Source: Climacium dendroides
Lineage: Eukaryota > Streptophyta > Bryopsida > Hypnales > Climaciaceae
Reading direction: 5' to 3'
DNA: 64,000 bases
Assembly: GCA_950106755.1 (NCBI GenBank)
Contig: OX467087.1
Span: 17,798,047 to 17,862,046, forward strand
Made by a program: the position numbers and the translations under genes. The stretch's first letter is position 1, and the number at the start of each line of letters is the position of its first letter. Shown piece after piece: positions 48,145-59,635 of the stretch. Under the pieces are notes generated by a model, which saw only the letters and a list, made by a program, of their open reading frames with translations, was not told the DNA's origin and ran no database searches.

Positions 48145-49990
48145 TAAAGTATCATATAAGTGAGAACTTATGAATTTTAGTACATGTATATGCAAGTTAT
48201 TTAAATCTCATAGGCTACAAAGGCTACAGTCCCTTTCTATTTCAAGATTCAAATCTCAATGAGCTTGAGAAGAAAACAATAAAGCTTGCATTGGATAATC
48301 TAAAATAATACTCTAAATGGGGTGTATTTATGGTACCAATTTACACTACAAGGAAAGGGACTTGTTTTAAGTATAGTTCTAGCAATATAGTTCTACAATT
48401 TACAACCTTTTAGGAGATATTTAGTGAAAATTTACTAGAAATACATGTGTTTTCAAGAAAATTTTATTAAAAATCTCCTAAAAGGTCATAAATTATAGGA
48501 TTATTTTGCTAGGTCTATATTATTAGGACTATACTTTAAACACTCCTTTCTCTTGTAGTAATTAAAGAGGTTTATTAAATACCTTAATAAGACCTATATT
48601 TTATTTGAATTATGTGTAAATAAATTTCAAATTTAATAAATTTAGGTCCAAAATAAAAGGTTAAAAATTTCACAAGTGTTCTTTTGGAATTTGAAAAAAA
48701 TCTACAATAAAACAATCAATCTCAATATAAGAAATCATCCGGCCTATTCCAAAGTGGATTTAAGTCATTAGATGATTTTCAGCTACATTGGAGGGTTATT
48801 TTAGTTTAATTTCCCTTGCTAGGAACCAGCCATTGCTAGCTAGAAAAATAATAATTTAAAAAAATTAAAATTAAAATTAAAATATTAAGATCAATTTTCA
48901 AAAAAATAATTAAAAATAATTTTTTTCATTATTATCCAACGTGGTAGTTGCTTTGTCACATCATACTGCTATTGTGGTTGAGTTCCCACAATCTAGGAAC
49001 TTAGAGGAATTTACAACCCTTTAGAAAAGCTGAATCTCATCTAATGATCCTCAAATCCACAATTAGATTAAGGAAATTTGAACTCACTTTACAATAGGTT
49101 GGAGGTGTATGATGCATACATCAAGGTTTCAAATCTAATATCTTGGATGACATAATATGTCATAAAATAAACGAAAAAGCAAGAAACTACCTGGGGCTTG
49201 TTGCACTATCAATATTCAAATGGCATATGCATGATGAAAAGGGAAGGGGTGGGGTACTTGGAGGATATAATGAGTAGTAATTGTACATTTGTAAATTATT
49301 TAAATTTGGAAAGTTTAGCCATTTTCAACCTTAAATGATTAAATGACAACTTTGGAATTTTCTTTTTGATCACTTTGACCTAAATTTTAAGGCATAATAA
49401 ACATTTTCAAATCTCCAAATAAGGTTTGCATCATCAATGAAAAACTTAGAAAATATCAAAGCATAAATCTATTCTTTCAAAAAATTTCTTTGTCCTTTAT
49501 CCTCCCTATTTTCCTAGTCTACTTGCTCTTCAAAGTCAAGCAAGTGAAAGGCTAAAATAACCTTCTTTCTACACCTCTTATAGCTTTTGGTGACAAATAT
49601 CTTTGAATAAAGTTATATTGAGGAGTTCACAACAAACCTTTTGAAGTTTATAAGAACTGAAATGGCTTAGGTTTAGTTTACAAAAAAATAATCAATTCTT
49701 ATTATTTTGATTCAAATTTTTACGTATTTTATATACCATAAATTAAGGACGTTGCTAACAAAATGTTTTACATGTTTGTTTTGTCATTTTGTCTAAGGGA
49801 TAAAGACCCTTTGAAAAATGCTTTTCACCAATGAGAAATTAATGGTCATAAATTCTTCTACCTCTCATTTAGAGGTAGAAATGAAATTGGAAGAATACTA
49901 TAGCATTGTAACAATCAAATAATGTTGTATGTGAATGTAACAATCAATAGTGTTGTATATAAAAGTAACATAAAAAATGTATGTGGGATC
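48145..49990 (+). repeat. Family A repeat, degenerate copy carrying a foldback MITE
   Basis: Recognisable blocks in Family A order: 'ctaaatggggtg' near 48,315, a strongly degenerate tRNA-like region near 49,100-49,190, and 'aaagttatattgaggag' near 49,610. The MITE at 48,344-48,560 interrupts it. Confidence 0.6.
48344..48560. mobile_element. Foldback MITE with CACTA-like ends (217 bp)
   Basis: Starts CACTACAAGGAAAGG and ends with its imperfect complement (CTTTCTCTTGTAGTA). The arms, about 100 bp each, pair over nearly the whole element around 'aatacatgtgtt'. A relative lies at 53,031-53,231. CACTACAAG is the usual end of plant CACTA (En/Spm) elements. A TTA duplication is possible but shifted by one base. 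Confidence 0.75.
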
Positions 49991-52180
49991 TCATAAGGCA
50001 AAATTACATTAAAAATTTATTAAATTAAATTCAACACCAATTCAACAAACCATATGGAATACTCTCAAATACTACTATAAGACTACAACACATCTTACTT
50101 GAGGATAAAGCCCCTCAAAATTACCCAAACTTTAACATCCATGTGGATGAAAAAACAATAAATAACAAAAATTAAATCCATAATTTGCTAAAATCAATGC
50201 TCCTCAATCCATCTTTCCATCAAATCTAATATACAAGTGCCATCCCCCCTTCCAATTGCACATCAATTTTTCCATTAAAAAAAAGACCAAATATAAGTTT
50301 GCCTCTCTACTTGCAAACGTTCCTTAGGTCATGCTCCAAAAACATATAACTGAATTTTGTACACAAACTCAAGTAGTTGGATAAACTCCTTCAAATCTAT
50401 AGAACTTTGAAAAATGTTAAAACTCTTTAAAACTAGCACTTGCACCACTTATCATACACAACCCAAACAAATATTATATTAAAAACAAAAATTACAATTA
50501 TAAAATGCCCAACACAACAATTTAACAAACTCTCATAACACACAATGATGGTCAATTAGCTACACCATTAGAGCCAACAAAACATATGGATTATATCATA
50601 TAATCCAAAGCACACTATATAAACTTAACCAAAATAACCAAAATAATTTAAAAATTCCAAAAAATAACTACACAGTAATATGTACAATACATTATAATTT
50701 AGCAATAAGAACATAAAACTCCACAACATCCAATGTACTACATGTTGAAGGAAGATAATGACCTATTCGGAAATTACTCTATTAGTATAATAAGTTCGTT
50801 CCAAGGTCAAGTAGGATTTTTCTATGCTAATAGGTTCAATAACCCAATTTGGAATTCCGTAGCCAAAAACATCACTACAACGATACTACATACTTCCAAC
50901 TAGGCACAAATTCACTCAAACATATCCTCCATTCAAACCAAATAAGGTTCTACATATTCCAATTTGAATCACATCATACTCTACACAACAATAATCCATT
51001 TAGTTAAATTTATCTCATATTAACCAATTTGGTGAATACATCACCATTACATTTGATTTTGCTCAACAGCCTAATACTTTGTCACAACTTCCAACTCCTA
51101 CTAAGATTTCACAAATTTCTTTCCTTCACACACAAACTTTACGATTAGGACACAACCCAATCTTCACCGACTTGACATACAAAATCCATCATTGGATCTC
51201 ACATACACAAACACACATCCCAACCTTAGGCACACACAAACAAAACAAATACACAGCACACCTGGCTGGGACTCGCACTAGACACTCTCTCCAAGTGGGT
51301 AAAAGAAAAATGACAAAGAATTTTCCTAAATAGGACTTAGAACTTGGCGGTTACCAAAATGGGAGAGAAGATGACTTGACCACCCCAACTACTACCTAAT
51401 TGGAATTACATTACAATCCAAAAATCTAAATTAGACTTCAAACCATTCCCATTGGCAATCTCATCATTAGTACACCAACTAGGATAAGACTAACAAATTG
51501 ACTCCCCATTCAAATTGCAAATTCTAAGTTGGATAAAGACACTCACCAACCCAATTAGGACAACATACCCAATTCGGTAACACCTAGCCTTAATCCCACT
51601 AGGCATTAACATACAACTTAACTAGTTATTGACCACTCCAGTTGAACATAACAACAAAACAAAATGACCAAATTGGACTCCTCATATTATAAAACATTTG
51701 TCAAAATGTAATAAAAGACACCAAAAAATCATCACTAAAAATAACAAAACTAAGTCCTAATCGGTTATCTACACTACACATAGTACTAACAAGAATATTG
51801 ATAACATAAAAAAAAATCTCTCAAAACAAAAATACAACCCTTAAACACTACCAGTGAATACTTAGCCAATATATATCCAATAAGTATTAAATTGCACAAA
51901 TACAAGAACACACACTCAATCAATACACTATAATATATAAACTATTTGGACACACCAAGCAACTACAAGATGCTTTACTAAAACTTACTACTACCAGTAT
52001 TCAAAATTAAATAGCTCAAGAATGATAGCTTATAACAACAAATTAGTAAAACCCATCCATTTAATCACCAAAGCCTAATATCCACAAAACTACAAAACTT
52101 TTATAACATATGAATACTTGGATTATGTAACTAATATCTTGGTTTATTGCATCAAATCACTACTGCAAATAATGGAAGGC
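49991..52180. other. Gene-free spacer, A+C-rich plus strand
   Basis: The plus strand is poor in G over about 50,000-52,150, the mirror image of 22,530-23,930. No exons, LTRs or RNA genes seen. The 84-codon ORF at 51,079-51,333 looks like composition-driven chance. Confidence 0.5.
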
Positions 52181-52420
52181 TATGAAAGGAATAGCATCAT
52201 CCTATAAATGAGCTACAATAGCCACAACAATGGCTTATAAATATCCATCCAAATAATGGAATGATCCTATTCATATTTAGTCATAACATAGCTTTAGGAT
52301 AATACCACCTCAATGATACACCTAATCATAGGCCAAGGAAACCAGTATATAGTTGTGAATTTCTATACTCCCAATCAAATCTTCTAAGTATGCTATCATT
52401 TCAATGTCACACGCATTAGA
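51990..52420 (+). repeat. Segment duplicated at 53,520-54,215
   Basis: 51,990-52,160 matches 53,530-53,700 and 52,185-52,420 matches 53,982-54,215, in order. The second copy carries about 280 extra bases between the two blocks. Confidence 0.8.
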
Positions 52421-52889
52421 AAAATGAAACCCTAGAAAGAGCCTCTATAGTTTGATATTGCAAAGCTATTTATTGTAGTGTAGGGGACCTAGAGGAGTAC
52501 ACAATTTTTGTCATAAATGGGTCACCATCTCATCTAAATTTGTCCAAGGTAAGTGCGGTTGAGTGCATGGTGAATTTGCCTTTTACTTGCTTATTTTAGT
52601 GGTCTAGTAAGTAGTGACGTGCCTCTAATGTAGTTGCTGTCCAATTGTTACATTAATATATTGTAGACTTCAAACTTTTTAGTTTTTTCTCTTTGTAAGG
52701 TATGTGGTACAATGTATTATCTAAACCAAAGAATTATATTCTATTGAGGAGCAAGTGTGTAAGGAGTCACAACTTTTGGGATTAAAAAAAGATTTGAATT
52801 AAATACACCAACTTCTCCCCACCAATGGAAATTGCCTTCCTTGTCCTATAGTCATGGTTGTTTGCATTGATTAAACTAGGTGGATATAA

Positions 52890-52941
52890 AAGATTAGTTC
52901 ATTCCAAAGGATTAGTTCATTCCAAAGGATTAGTTCATTCC
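52890..52941. repeat. 18-bp unit repeated three times
   Basis: Unit GATTAGTTCATTCCAAAG, essentially exact, in direct tandem. Confidence 0.95.
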
Positions 52942-53030
52942 TGTAGCATGCAAGTGCACACTTAAATGTAATCTAAGGTCCCTTTAGCGACTTCTAGAGG
53001 GGCCTTCTATTGGGTTCTTTTTTTCTTCAA

Positions 53031-53231
53031 TGCTACAAAAGAATGAGATGTTTTAAGTATAGTCCTAGTAGTATAGTCCTATAAATAATGACTTTTACAA
53101 GATTTTCAATAGAATATTACTAAAAATACATGTATGTCTAGTAAAATTTTACTAAAAATCTCTTGAGAGGTCATTACTTATAGGACTATACTATTAGGAC
53201 TATACTTAAAATACCCCTTTCTTTTGTAGTG
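53031..53231. mobile_element. Foldback MITE with CACTA-like ends (201 bp)
   Basis: The right end, inverted, reads CACTACAAAAGAAAGGGG; the left end has TG in place of the first CA. The arms pair through 'tttaagtatagtccta', repeated twice per arm. Same family as 48,344-48,560. Confidence 0.75.
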
Positions 53232-53519
53232 ACATCATGTTGTCCGCCAAAACATCAAGGTTCAACCCTAGCGTCTATCAAGATCTTGAACAAAAAATCC
53301 TAAAATATAAATAAATAAATGGACGGCCCGTCCATCAATGGCTAGGTTGTCCCAAAATTAAAAACTAACAATATGATTTCAATGCTTCATGATGGACCGA
53401 TGTTGATGGACATACCGACAAGAAAAACCAACATTACATCATGATAGATAATTCTAAAGTATCAACTCAAAAATTACACTTTGGGATGACATGAGATGGA
53501 AAAAGATATTAGACGATGT

Positions 53520-54215
53520 CTTTTATTTATAGAATGTTCAAAATTGAATAGCTCAAGAAAGATAATTTATAACAACAAATTAGAAAATCCCATTCATTTT
53601 ATCACCAAAGTCTAATACCTTCAAAATTACAAATGCTCATAAGATTCTAACACTTGCATCAAATCACTACCATTCAATGGATGTGACCCTAACAATGTCA
53701 TGTATTGCTAACATTTTTCACTTGCATTTGTGGATAGTTTGTAAACATTTATTAAATCCTATTTTTATTCAAATTCGTTTGCTCTGATGGTAGACAAGGA
53801 ATTGTGCAACATTTTATTGTGCCTCAGAATCTTTGCAAACTCTTAGGTCTGTCAAAATTAGAATAAAAACTAGGAATTCAATAATTGATGTACAATTGAA
53901 GGTTTGTGAGTCACTTAAGAGTTTATGATGAACACTTGTTGTTTTGTAGTCCATTTGTAAGGACAAGCTGTAAGGGCTAAAAAAGAACAATAACATCCTA
54001 CAAATGGACTACAATAGCCACAATAATGGCTTATAAATATCCATCCAAATAATGGAATGATCCTATTCATACTTAGTAATAACATAGCTTTGGAATAATA
54101 CCACCTCAATGATGCACCCAATCATAGACCAAAGAAACCAATATATAGTTGTGAATCTCAATATTTCCAATCAAATCTTTTAAGTATGCCATCGTTTCAA
54201 CATCACATCATATCT
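53520..54215 (+). repeat. Second copy of the 51,990-52,420 segment, with insertion
   Basis: Two matching blocks, 53,530-53,700 and 53,982-54,215, enclose about 280 bases that the other copy lacks. Confidence 0.8.
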
Positions 54216-54288
54216 AAACATCAAAATGTCCAATAGAACATTAGGATGTTTGATGGAATGCCAGTCAACACATCCGATGGAATGTCAC

Positions 54289-55525
54289 CAAGACAAGACC
54301 ATTGTAGAAAGTCCAAGAGGTAAAGCTACTAACTCATCGAATTTGTACAAAATTGCCATCAATTGTTGGATGACAATTCAATAACAAATTAGGTTGTGTC
54401 TATTGATTGTCCAAGTAAACAATGTTCACATGTTAATATCATGGGAGTATTTAAGTAGAAACTCAAGGATTTGAGATAACAAGTTCATGTTGTATTTGTG
54501 TTGTTAGTATGTAACAATAGTTTGGATTGTTGGTGTGATTTCAATCAAAGCAAATGAAATAGAAATGGTCATCTTTATTTACAAGAGTTTCAAATTACCA
54601 CATTTGCAACATTCATGTATCCAAAGCTGTAAAAACTAAGATTGATGTAGATCCAATGAAAGTTTTAAGTTAGACCTTGAAATTCATGTCAATTTTACTA
54701 AAATCTATTATTTAACCATGAAATCCTTGAGGAATCAAAATCTAGCTTGGGATGACATGAAAAGCCTATTTGAAGATGCAAAATATCAAGTTTTCATCCA
54801 TTTTTTTGCGTTGATCCACTTGTTCTTTCTTGAATGTTATCGTTCATTTAAATAGTTCATCATGAAGAGAATCATATATTTTTGTGTGAATTTGAATGTG
54901 TGCGCCATTGACCACCTTGCACTATATTTATCATTTTTAGGCCCTTGTTCTAAATCAAAATTTTAGCATAAAAAATTACCTTTTTAAAATTTGATCCCAC
55001 CTAATGAATTGGAGTTAATCAAGTCTACTTTCTACACAAACATGATAATTCCTAAAATTGAATATTATATTGCAATTTGAATGTTATGTCTATTATTACA
55101 GTATATTGATTTTTTATTTATAAAATGTCTAAGGATCTTTGTTTGCAATGGAATATTTTTCATTGTCTTGTATACCTAGGGTGAAATTTTCAGATTTTTT
55201 GAGCTAATTTGTATTTGATGTGAATTTTCTTTATTTTTTCTTCAAAAATTTATGATGATTTCAAATCTTCCCAAAAAAATTGGAAATTTTTATCACTCAT
55301 AGAAGACATGTGATATAATATCTAAAAAATAAAAATAAAAAATTGTCTTTACTTAAGGTGACAAAATAGAGCATATAGTGTAAAGAAGTTTGAAATTTGA
55401 GAAGAAGGCCATAGACTCCAATCTTCCAAGGTTAAACTTATATGATGAAGTCACCAAATATGTGAGTCTTGTGAGATCTTCAATGCAGTCTCTTTGGCAT
55501 CCTCTATAGGTATTGAAATGGATCT
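54289..55525 (+). pseudogene. Decayed duplicate of the HINT3 last exon and 3' UTR
   Basis: 54,289-54,700 aligns with 46,421-46,850 and 55,440-55,525 with 46,855-46,925. Long words are kept, such as 'gagtatttaagtagaaactca' and 'agtttggattgttggtgtgatttca' in part. Most differences I could see are C-to-T or G-to-A type relative to HINT3, as expected of old methylated DNA. The coding frame of the last exon is not maintained and no other HINT3 exon is present. It is interrupted by about 740 bases. Confidence 0.85.
54700..55440. repeat. Insertion inside the HINT3 pseudogene fragment
   Basis: This stretch has no counterpart in the HINT3 3' flank. Its distal part, 55,150-55,440, shares a block with 42,420-42,730, including 'acatgtgat' and 'tccaatcttccaaggttaa'. 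That makes it a dispersed repeat of unknown type. Confidence 0.6.
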
Positions 55526-57304
55526 CTACTAGTTTTAGCCTTTTAAATTCATTGGTTGAATTTTCAATCTTGTTTGTTTTGCTTCCGTCAATTCAATGCA
55601 TGATGAATTTTGACTAGGCATTACTTTTATTATTGGCTTTGGTCCAAAGGGAGGAAGCTTTGCATCAACTAAAGTTACATGTGAGGAAGTTTAAATAGGT
55701 ACATTATTTAAAAAGTGTATCAATGCTACAAGGATGGAGCAAATTGTAGTATAGCCACTTGTTCCAATTGTATCTGCTAGAGTATTGAGAATTACTATAC
55801 AAGCAAGAAATTTGTTGAATAGTAGTAAATTGGATTTTTTCTCATTGCAATAAAATTATTATTATATTGGAATATTTCCAAATAAAAAACTTGTATTGAA
55901 AATCATTTTCTCATTGCACATAACTCTAATTTAGTCCCTTTGCAAATAGGATAAAATATTGTAGCTTGGGAGGTAGTGGCACCTTAAATTGTCAATATAA
56001 GCATTTCAATGTCTTCCTTGTGACCATATTTTGAAGATTTTGTTTAACTAAGATTAGAAAATTGTAGTATAAAATGGTTGCAAGTAGAACTAAGATTTCC
56101 TTGCTACTCAGATAATGTATTATAAACATTCAAAAGCAATACGTTGAAAGCTCCTACAATAGGTTATACACCTAAAAGGCAACAATACAATTAGAACCTT
56201 GAAGTAACACAAAATGAAGTCCCAATATAACACCCTTGTATAGCCACTTTGATAATCTATTCAAGTTTTAAATAGGAGATTGGAAATTTCACAAGCAAAT
56301 TTGGTTTGCTATTAGGGTAAATAAATTTTCTAATCCCATATCATTTATTGAAACAAAGACTTCCAATATGTAGTATATTGAAATGAGAGATTTTAGTTTA
56401 CAATTACTCTTGGATAATTCCCATTTAAATTTTTGGAACAATAATTTATTTTTGGATAAATTGACCATTGTTTAGTTAGAATATATTTGAAAATCAAATC
56501 GGGTTAGAATTGGGTACATTGTGACAAATTCACTCACTTGTGAAATGAAACCACTTATAGAATAATTGATAATCCACCCCTCTGCATAATTATTTATATT
56601 TTTTGAAAAGTTATTCTAACTACAATTGATATGGAATATTGACATAGTACATGTATCCATATGTTGTTAGTATTCTATGTAGGTATTTTGACATTGTACA
56701 TATATTCCATATCCTGTATTAATATTCTTGTTTGTACATCATATTGTATTAATATTCCATATATAATATTTCATATTAGTATTAGGTGATTGTATTAGTA
56801 TAAGAATCCATATAAATGTTTGTTTGTTGTTGAAGTTTGATGACAAGGGAGGAAGTTTCAAATTTTTCCCTTCCAAATTGACATTGAGGTTCAAAGTTGG
56901 AGAGGTTTTCTAAAAATGATTTGATCAATGGGTTGTTTTTTTGAATGTGTATGTGTGCCAAATATTCAAATTTTCTCCTTTCATAGAGATGGCTATGGAT
57001 TTTTGATGAGGAGAAACAAATACAAGGCTATGTGCATCTTTTTGATGCATTGTTATATTGTTAGTAGATGAATGATTATCCCTTCAATAACACCAACAAG
57101 CTCATTTCATAAAATGGTTGGTGGGGGATATAAAATATTAAAATTTAAAAAATCCAATGATTTAGTGAGGACTAGACACAATTACATATAAAACTACAAC
57201 TATAGATTTGAATATAGAATACATTTGTGTACATATAGATACATACACAGTTGCTAACAAACAAAGGAAAACAAACTAGATCACTAGCTAAGGTCTAAAG
57301 GTCC
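55526..57304. other. AT-rich spacer without genes
   Basis: Nothing coding or structural recognised. The sequence has the low-complexity AT-rich character of decayed repeats. Confidence 0.5.
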
Positions 57305-57308
57305 TTAA

Positions 57309-57529
57309 CCCTTAAAGTACATATTAGTGACTGTGAAAATCATTCTTTTGGTTAGTGTGTGAATCATTAGCTTACAAAATTGCAAAAGCACTCATTGGAA
57401 ATCTAACTACTATAGAAAACCTCTCTTTTTTACAACAAAAATCCAAAGATGAATAGTTTCATTTTAGTCCTACTGGAAGGATTCTATATCATCCATATGA
57501 TTCTAAGTGTCATCATCAATGTTTAAAGG
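57309..57529 (-). mobile_element. Family E TTAA-flanked element (221 bp), inverted
   Basis: Between TTAA at 57,305-57,308 and 57,530-57,533. Left end CCCTTAAAGTACAT; right end, inverted, ACCTTTAAACATTG. Core is the reverse complement of the 6,751 and 47,945 copies. Confidence 0.55.
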
Positions 57530-57533
57530 TTAA

Positions 57534-58562
57534 GTGACTATTCAATGGTAAAAAGGGTAGGAGTGCAAAGACAATTAGGAGGTTTGCTTAGAAGTATCCA
57601 CCTTTCAAAGAATGCTTTAAACATTATCTTGGACTTTTGTTACCAAAGTGAGTTGATAAGGGCATTTTGAATCTTAGATTTTGAAAAAATAATTTAAAAA
57701 CTAAACTATGTTACCAAGTGCCTAGCTTCAATTTTATTGACTCTTGAAGAACATTTCATGTCTAGGCTTGGTCAAACCATTAATTAGATTTCTATGTTAA
57801 AATAAACATTTCAAAATTTTGATATTTTTCACATGTAGTAAAATATGCCTAAAATTTAATCTTGTTTTTCATAATAAAAACAACAAATTGAATTTTATAT
57901 GATTTTTAGAAAAAAATTCTTTGTAAAAATCATAGTAATTACAAAAATGCTTTAAATAGTATTAATTTTTTTTTTTAAATGAAAATAATAATGGTAAAAA
58001 TCATGGTGTAATTGATGTATTCCTTTAGAATTTTGATAGAAAATGTTTTAAAATGGTGTATTTAGAGCTTTCAAGATACTATCTTCAAAGTGTCACAAAA
58101 ATTACAATTTTAAAAATTTTGAAAAAATTAGAATGGAGCAAAAATTAGATTATTGAAGTTGTATTGGAACTACATTTTTTCAATTAAATATCAAGAACTA
58201 TGTGGGAATTTAGATTTTGACTTTTTCAAAATGACCTTGGGACTTGCAATGTCCTTTCAAGGGTTAACTGAAACTTTGACACAGTGAATGATTATTCACT
58301 CAAAAATACAATACATAACACAAAACATATGAATTGATACAATGAATGACTATTCACTCAAAAACACAATATATATGAGTTGATATTGCTCTATAAAACA
58401 ATTACTAGTAGAAATCTAGTCTTTTGCAAAAAGTCACAAACAACTCATTCTCTCTTTTTTGAAAAGCAGTAAAACGAGTTATTCCAAACACCATTCCTAA
58501 ACAACTCATTTTCAAATGTTATAGACAAATCATGAGTGATTATGGATGAATTATTCTTAATT
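57534..58562. other. AT-rich spacer, possible Family D remnant
   Basis: 58,225-58,268 resembles the right end of Family D ('ccttgggactt...gggttaa'). No gene seen. Confidence 0.4.
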
Positions 58563-58812
58563 GCAAATAATTGTAGAGTTATGAAAGATCAATTTTTTTA
58601 CTAGTGTAAAGTGGGCACATTTTGCTATCACACCCAATTACTATTATTTAGATTGGTCAAATTGTAGAGTTATGAAAGATCAATTTTTTTATCAAAGTAA
58701 AGTAGGCACTCCACCACATTTTGCTCACACACCTAGTTACTATTATTAGATTGGCCAAATTTTCATATTTTGCTCACACCTAGTTACTATTATTAGATTG
58801 GTTAAATTTTCA
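58563..58812. repeat. Local tandem duplication of about 95-100 bp
   Basis: The block with 'gagttatgaaagatcaa' and 'ttactattatttagattgg' occurs at about 58,570 and 58,665, followed by a partial third copy from about 58,750. Confidence 0.8.
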
Positions 58813-59635
58813 TATTTTTGTGTTGGCAAGTGAAAGGAGGTTCCAACAAACCAAAGAATGCAACACTTGGATATTGTGTGCAAAAGTTATTGAAAGGGTC
58901 AAAAAAATTTTGGTAGAGGTTTTAACTAAATTGTTTCTTCCACATAGGTACCTATTCAAATCGTTTCTTCCACATAGGTACATATTGATTCTAAAGATGT
59001 ACACTAAGTGCTGATGGAAGTTTTGGGTCGGCGGCATGTTTCCTTTGATTTTCAGTTTTTTTATGTAAAGTACAAGATGCAAGAAATGAAGAGATACTGG
59101 CAACATTCTATCATTCTGTACCCCCTGCATCGCAAAAAGTCCGGTTGAAAGACCCATTAAGGGTTCGAGCTGACATGCTCTTGAATTCGGCCTATGTAAG
59201 CAAATTGCTGTACCGTGCAGCCATTTACAGACACAGCAAACTCATCGACATACAATCCTCCCAATTTCATAGCATTTGAGCATGAACTAAAGCAGCCGTC
59301 ATATATTCAGTGGAAAACGAAAAAATACTCTCATTTCTGGAAGGAAATTTACATTCTCTCTAATCTCTAATTTGAAAATATCGAAAGAAAATGGGAATTG
59401 CAATGCCACTCACTCCTAAAAGATAACTGCACTAACAGTATACAAACTGGCAACAGGAATATGGGCTAAATCTACACAGAAATATGGGCTAATTCTACAG
59501 GGAGCATTTAAGAACTCCGACAGGCCAAAACCAGAACTAATCAGCTCATCTTATTCCAAAGTTTAGAACTTCGACAAACTCATCTTCAGACTTCATGAAA
59601 CGAAAGAAATGAGATGTTCATTTGCCCCAACACAC
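58813..59635. other. 3' flank of the kinase/hydrolase gene
   Basis: Composition becomes genic from about 59,030; this is the likely 3' UTR of the minus-strand gene. The 115-codon minus-strand ORF at 58,810-59,157 includes a 26-bp duplication and shows no motif. Confidence 0.5.

Noticed and set aside
58810..59157. 115-codon minus-strand ORF
   Set aside because: Low-complexity AT-rich start and an internal 26-bp duplication; no family resemblance.
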